A stretch of DNA of 64,000 nt, taken from Methylobacterium sp. UNC378MF. GTDB lineage: Bacteria > Pseudomonadota > Alphaproteobacteria > Rhizobiales > Beijerinckiaceae. Under the pieces are notes generated by a model, which did no database searches, was not told the DNA's origin, and worked only from the letters and a program-made list of their open reading frames with translations. The DNA is taken from assembly GCF_900103195.1 (NCBI RefSeq), contig NZ_FMWU01000010.1, positions 124,001 through 188,000 of the forward strand, given 5' to 3'. Shown one piece after another: positions 63,994-64,000 of the stretch (positions within the stretch are counted from its first letter, which is position 1; each line of letters opens with the position of its first letter). A program made the translations under genes and the position numbers.

Positions 63994-64000
63994 GGGGCGC

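Overview
The window looks like chromosomal DNA of a Methylobacterium-like alphaproteobacterium (Hyphomicrobiales). This is inferred from very high GC with strong third-position GC, the alphaproteobacterial flagellar gene order (flgF-flgG-flgA-flgH divergent from fliL-fliM-DUF6468-motE) with a full CtrA box upstream of fliL, two small GCG_CRPN-type secreted proteins, a PQQ-family beta-propeller enzyme and an ergothioneine egtB-egtD pair. GTG and TTG starts are frequent. I saw no rRNA, tRNA, CRISPR array, intact transposase or prophage.

Layout. 1-5.0 kb: partial AlgX/AlgJ-like SGNH protein, spore-photoproduct-lyase-like radical SAM protein, 2H phosphoesterase, PAP2 phosphatase, a probable decayed ORF and a Tat-exported Gfo/Idh/MocA oxidoreductase. 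5.0-12.0 kb: flagellar basal body, switch and motor genes. 12.1-20.7 kb: fused peptide ABC ATPase, deoB, DUF1192, an LRR-protein kinase, isochorismatase-like hydrolase, SLT-SPOR lytic transglycosylase, esterase, O-antigen-ligase-like protein. 21.1-22.9 kb: a GAF-(GGDEF)-EAL protein broken by a 2-nt shift in an (AG)5 run. 23-32.5 kb: thioesterase, PQQ-propeller protein, ankyrin protein, uvrB, a membrane protein plus winged-helix regulator with a candidate operator, uppS and coaBC. 32.5-40.9 kb: an AT-rich scar, a degraded chemoreceptor tail, an FKBP isomerase, then jetA-jetB, an intact chemoreceptor on the opposite strand, and jetC. 41-49.5 kb: DegP-like protease, J-domain protein, D,D-carboxypeptidase-SPOR, phasin-like protein, clpS-clpA. 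49.5-55.4 kb: FAD amine oxidase-like protein, adenylate cyclase, egtD, egtB, murI. 55.4-57.9 kb: small hypothetical genes, one frameshifted. 58.0-64 kb: DUF47 regulator plus Pit phosphate transporter, the GCG_CRPN pair, an OmpR/EnvZ-type two-component pair and a tartrate/malate dehydrogenase.

Functional groups: flagellar assembly under probable CtrA control; envelope growth and remodelling (murI, uppS, carboxypeptidase, lytic transglycosylase, PAP2, O-antigen ligase); N-end-rule proteolysis (clpS-clpA); redox protection (egtB-egtD); phosphate uptake (DUF47-pit); and a three-gene condensin of the Wadjet/MksBEF type.

Most notable: (1) the Wadjet/Mks-like locus has JetA, JetB and JetC but no recognisable JetD nuclease, and is split by an inverted chemoreceptor gene, with a degraded chemoreceptor tail just upstream; (2) identical-pattern direct repeats (TGTAAC-N4-TGTRAC) lie upstream of both the two-component operon and one GCG_CRPN gene, suggesting a small regulon; (3) the EAL-gene frameshift sits in a dinucleotide run; (4) a leucine-rich-repeat kinase with an apparently intact catalytic core. 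All calls come from reading sequence and translations; no database search was possible.
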